DNA of 16,234 bases from a bacterium (lineage in GTDB: Bacteria; Omnitrophota; Gorgyraeia; Gygaellales; UBA12090). Below, one piece after another: positions 13,374 through 16,234 of the stretch. Position numbers and translations under genes: made by a program. Below the pieces are notes generated by a model that ran no database searches, had not been told where the DNA came from, and was given only the letters and a program-made list of their open reading frames with translations. The stretch is taken from assembly GCA_004299495.1 (NCBI GenBank), contig SCPY01000178.1, positions 1-16,234 of the forward strand, in the 5' to 3' direction. How positions within the stretch are numbered: the stretch's first letter is position 1; each line of letters opens with the position of its first letter.

Positions 13374-15229
13374 GGAATTTCTTAAAACGCGTATGTATAA
13401 GCGCTCTGGTTCTGCTTTTATGCGCCCATACGCCGGTACCGGCTGAAGATGCCGCCGCGCAATTCGCCCAGGCGCCCGCGCTTGCTCCGGCGGTTACTCC
13501 CGCTCCGGCCGGCCTGGAGGAAAAGATTGCCCTTGACCTGCGTAATATTGATGTGGTAGATGCTCTCAAATTCTTATCTCTAAAGGCCGGATTGAATATC
13601 ATAGCCACCAAGAATGTCGCCGGCAGGATCACGCTTATGGTTCAGGATGTCGCGGTCAAGGATATATTTGACATAATGCTTCGTTCAAACGGGCTTGCTT
13701 ATGTGAAGGAGGGAGACATTTATAATGTGATGACCGGAGAAGAATACCGGGCGCTTTTCGGGAAAAAATTTGAGGATATCCGCGAGGTGAAGGTATTCAG
13801 GCTTAAATACGCTATTCCCGAGCAGGCATTCAGCTTGATGGATAGCCTAAAAAGTGATATCGGCAGGGTTTTGGTTGAGCCGGAGACCGGTACAGCGATG
13901 ATTATGGACACCCCCGCGAACATTCAGGAGATTCAAAATGCCTTATCTTCCTTAGAGCAGAAGAATTTAGTAGAGGTGTTTACCCTGAAATACGCCAAAG
14001 CCAAGGATGTGGAAGAACAGCTTAAGGCTCAGTTAGACGCGAAGAAGGTGGGTTCAATTAAATCGGATGAACGCTCTAATCAGGTGATTATCCAGGCCTT
14101 GCCGGACAGGATGCGGGATGTTGAAAAACTGGTTGAGGCCCTGGATAAGAAGACAAAAGAGGTTTTGATTGATACGCAAATCATCAAGGTTAAATTATCC
14201 GACCAATTAGACTCAGGCATTGAGTGGGAGGGCCTGATGAAGATGGGGAATCAGTTTGGGACCTCATACTTAGGGTCCGCGCCTTTTAGCGTATTGCAGT
14301 CTTCAACCGCAGCCTGGCAGTCCCGCAGGGCATTTATGGATTCCCTGGCAGGGACTACCGGTATCGGCGCGTATCCTTTTAGTGGCAATACCGCGAGCGT
14401 AAATTCCAGCACCAAGGCATCTTTGGGAGAAAAGATACACCTGGGCATAATAGATAAAAGGCGCGACTTTGATGTTTTGCTTAAGTTCTTGCAGACCCTG
14501 GGCAAGACGCAAATTCTCTCTAATCCCAAGCTCGCGGTGATAAATAACCAGGAGGCAAAGATACACATAGGCGAGCGCCAGGCCTATGTAACCACTACCA
14601 CCACTACCGGACAAACTACCAGCACAGTTTCGGAAGAGGTAACCTTTGTGGATGTGGGAATTCAGTTAGCCGTAACTGCCACTATCAACGATGACGGATT
14701 CGTGACGATGAAGGTAAAGCCGGAGATCTCCAGCGTAGTCTCCACCCTTACCACGCCCAGCGGAAATAAAATCCCCATAATTGACACATCGATGGCTGAA
14801 ACCACGGTAATGATAAAAGACGGGTCGACAATTATTATCGGAGGTTTGCGCAAAGAAGAGAAAGTGTCCAGTTCGGAGGGCTTTCCTATTTTAAGCAAGA
14901 TACCTATACTGGGCCATTTTTTAAGCTCAAAGACAGGAAAGTCCGAGAGGACGGAGTTGCTGGTAATGCTTACTCCGCATATTGTAAGCGGAGACAGCCT
15001 AACTACGGGGGACGATAGAGATTTTGGCACTAAGCCTGGAAAAGAGTACAAGGAATACCCTTCGTTTACTGAACAGCCGGAATTTAAGGCCCCGCAATCA
15101 GTTCCGGAGAAGGATATTGAGCCGGGAGAAGCTCCCGAGCAGGAAATAAAACCCTATCGCGACTACAGCAGCCTTAAGGAAGAAGATAAGGAATACCAAC
15201 CGACACTCAAAGGAGACCAGGTACAATGA
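13370..15229 (+). CDS. Secretin, GspD/PilQ family outer-membrane pore
   Basis: Outer-membrane secretin of 619 aa for type II secretion or a type IV pilus. A signal peptide (about 1-25) precedes a Pro/Ala linker (36-47). The periplasmic modules are an STN/N0-like domain (53-125) and two N1/N2 ring domains (about 138-200 and 202-262). The C-terminal secretin domain (about 358-541) has ILSNPKLAVINNQEAKI (382-398), the KDGSTIIIGGL strand and the FPILSKIPILGHFLSS motif (505-520). Between them lies a Ser/Gly-rich insert (about 290-355). The last about 78 residues are acidic and Tyr/Pro/Lys-rich (KEYKEYPSF, KPYRDYSS) and may be a pilotin-type docking tail. The start overlaps the previous stop; GGAAGAGG lies ahead. 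Confidence 0.95.
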   Translation: MRNFLKRVCISALVLLLCAHTPVPAEDAAAQFAQAPALAPAVTPAPAGLEEKIALDLRNIDVVDALKFLSLKAGLNIIATKNVAGRITLMVQDVAVKDIFDIMLRSNGLAYVKEGDIYNVMTGEEYRALFGKKFEDIREVKVFRLKYAIPEQAFSLMDSLKSDIGRVLVEPETGTAMIMDTPANIQEIQNALSSLEQKNLVEVFTLKYAKAKDVEEQLKAQLDAKKVGSIKSDERSNQVIIQALPDRMRDVEKLVEALDKKTKEVLIDTQIIKVKLSDQLDSGIEWEGLMKMGNQFGTSYLGSAPFSVLQSSTAAWQSRRAFMDSLAGTTGIGAYPFSGNTASVNSSTKASLGEKIHLGIIDKRRDFDVLLKFLQTLGKTQILSNPKLAVINNQEAKIHIGERQAYVTTTTTTGQTTSTVSEEVTFVDVGIQLAVTATINDDGFVTMKVKPEISSVVSTLTTPSGNKIPIIDTSMAETTVMIKDGSTIIIGGLRKEEKVSSSEGFPILSKIPILGHFLSSKTGKSERTELLVMLTPHIVSGDSLTTGDDRDFGTKPGKEYKEYPSFTEQPEFKAPQSVPEKDIEPGEAPEQEIKPYRDYSSLKEEDKEYQPTLKGDQVQ

Positions 15230-16234
15230 ATAAATTTAAGATATCAGCCATCTTGATAGCTGTTTTAGTCTTTGGCCTGCTGTATTTTGGTTTTAAATCT
15301 CAAGCCCTTTCCAATAAACTAAAAGAGATTAAGCCTGGTTACGAAAAGATCCGTCAGGGTGAGCAGGAATTTAAGAATAAATATACCGGATTACTCAATG
15401 AGTTTGAGGCGATGAAAAAGGAATCCGAGGCTTTAAGGCAGGACCGCGATAACCTTCTGGCGCGGGCAAAGGGGCTGCTTGCGGATACAAGCCGCCTCAA
15501 AGAACTTGAGGAGGCGGTTAAAGAAAACAAAAAAGATAACGAAGCGCTTGAGAAAGAAAAGCAGGATTTGGAGAATTCTCTCTTTAGCCGCGGCGCCGAG
15601 ATTAAGGAGCTGCGGGATTCCCTGGCGCAGATATCAAAAGAAAGGGATGAATTTAAGTCCGCGTATGAAAAATCAAGAAAGGATAATACGATACGGGAGC
15701 TGAGGAGCGAAATCTCCGATCTGCAAAAAGAAAAGTCCGGACAAATCGCGAAACTGCAAAAAGAAAACAGCGATATAGAATCAGATTTTAAACAGGCGCA
15801 AAAAGAGCTTGCGCAGCTTAAAGATCAGAAATCTAAATTAGGCAAAGAAGTTGAGGCCCTGAGTTCGGAATTGAAGGAATACAAAGCCAATTATGCCGGA
15901 GCGCAAAAAAAGAATAAGGCATTGGAGGAAGAAATAAAGAATATGCCTAAGAAATTTACCGAGCTTGCCCGCCAGAATAAAGTATTGATCAAGGGCACTT
16001 CCCAGATGCATTATAACTTAGGCGTTTTTTATACCAAGAATAAGGAGTATGGCCGGGCAGTCGCGGAATTTGAGAAGGTAATTGAGATAACGCCTGATGA
16101 CGCCTACGCGCATTTTAACCTGGGGTATATATATGCCGAGTATCTGGTAAACCGCAAGAGGGCGATTGAGAACTTCCGCCATTACCTGCGGCTTGCCAAA
16201 AGCGATGACCAGGATGTGGATTGGGTAAAGAAAT
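15226..16234 (+). CDS. Membrane-anchored coiled-coil and TPR protein (3' partial)
   Basis: The frame is open from ATG 15226 to the window end (336 complete codons), so the C-terminus is missing. The start overlaps the secretin stop as ATGA and has AAAGGAG at 15209-15215, 10 nt upstream. It has an N-terminal hydrophobic anchor (about 5-23), then a long, strongly charged Lys/Glu-rich segment (about 28-250) that reads as coiled coil. At least two tetratricopeptide-like units follow: MHYNLGVFYTKNKEYGRAV with AEFEKVIEITPDD, and AHFNLGYIYAEYLVNRKRAI with ENFRHYLRLA. By position it could be a periplasm-spanning scaffold or assembly factor for the secretin, comparable in role (not shown by sequence) to TPR pilotins. 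I cannot name a family. Confidence 0.8.
   Translation, partial: MNKFKISAILIAVLVFGLLYFGFKSQALSNKLKEIKPGYEKIRQGEQEFKNKYTGLLNEFEAMKKESEALRQDRDNLLARAKGLLADTSRLKELEEAVKENKKDNEALEKEKQDLENSLFSRGAEIKELRDSLAQISKERDEFKSAYEKSRKDNTIRELRSEISDLQKEKSGQIAKLQKENSDIESDFKQAQKELAQLKDQKSKLGKEVEALSSELKEYKANYAGAQKKNKALEEEIKNMPKKFTELARQNKVLIKGTSQMHYNLGVFYTKNKEYGRAVAEFEKVIEITPDDAYAHFNLGYIYAEYLVNRKRAIENFRHYLRLAKSDDQDVDWVKK

Noticed and set aside
15479..15703. 74-codon plus-strand frame near the end
   Set aside because: It is an out-of-frame shadow inside the coiled-coil/TPR gene, whose frame is open from 15226 to the window end.

Overview
The window is a gene-dense, entirely plus-strand stretch of a Gram-negative bacterial chromosome. 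It holds 17 genes, most of them separated by 0-25 bp or overlapping as ATGA. The outer-membrane secretin implies a diderm cell. The mix of genes resembles uncultured Omnitrophota-type genomes: GlgC, a short ArgA-type acetyltransferase, ferredoxin-EtfA, a UXS-like epimerase, and an ExeA-type ATPase with an LTPEKQLLNLIE-like N-terminus next door. That placement is an inference from content and style; no rRNA or other marker is present.

Layout. (1) 1-2210: the end of a binding-protein-dependent ABC importer of the Opp/Dpp/Nik type, with a permease cut by the window edge and two short ATPases. (2) 2231-4939: a likely new transcription unit with a MarC-type membrane protein, ADP-glucose pyrophosphorylase (glycogen synthesis), a hemerythrin-like four-helix protein and a GNAT acetyltransferase of the short N-acetylglutamate synthase type. 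(3) 4941-5345: a compact AT-rich insert carrying one four-helix-bundle (S23/rRNA-IVS family) gene between inverted arrays of 7-bp repeats, with an 8-bp direct repeat at its edges. It sits on the stop codon of the acetyltransferase gene. (4) 5358-8518: acyl-CoA dehydrogenase, EtfB and an EtfA with an N-terminal 2x[4Fe-4S] ferredoxin domain, a plausible electron-bifurcating acyl-CoA dehydrogenase/Etf module. (5) 8522-11345: a UDP-glucuronate decarboxylase-like SDR enzyme, a membrane-anchored PAS histidine kinase and a stand-alone receiver-domain response regulator. (6) 11346-11853: a sigma70-like promoter, a tiny MerR-type HTH gene and a strong intrinsic terminator preceded by alternative stems. 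(7) 11854-16234: a secretion or pilus-type envelope operon with an ExeA-like AAA+ ATPase, a GspC/PilP-like inner-membrane protein, a secretin, and a membrane-anchored coiled-coil/TPR protein cut by the window end.

The two most interesting points are these. The four-helix-bundle insert looks like a small mobile unit, and its removal in silico restores a normal acetyltransferase-to-dehydrogenase operon junction. The terminator lies 13-14 nt upstream of the secretion operon with no room for a promoter after it, so it may act as a leader attenuator. No tRNA, rRNA, CRISPR array or recognisable transposase was seen.
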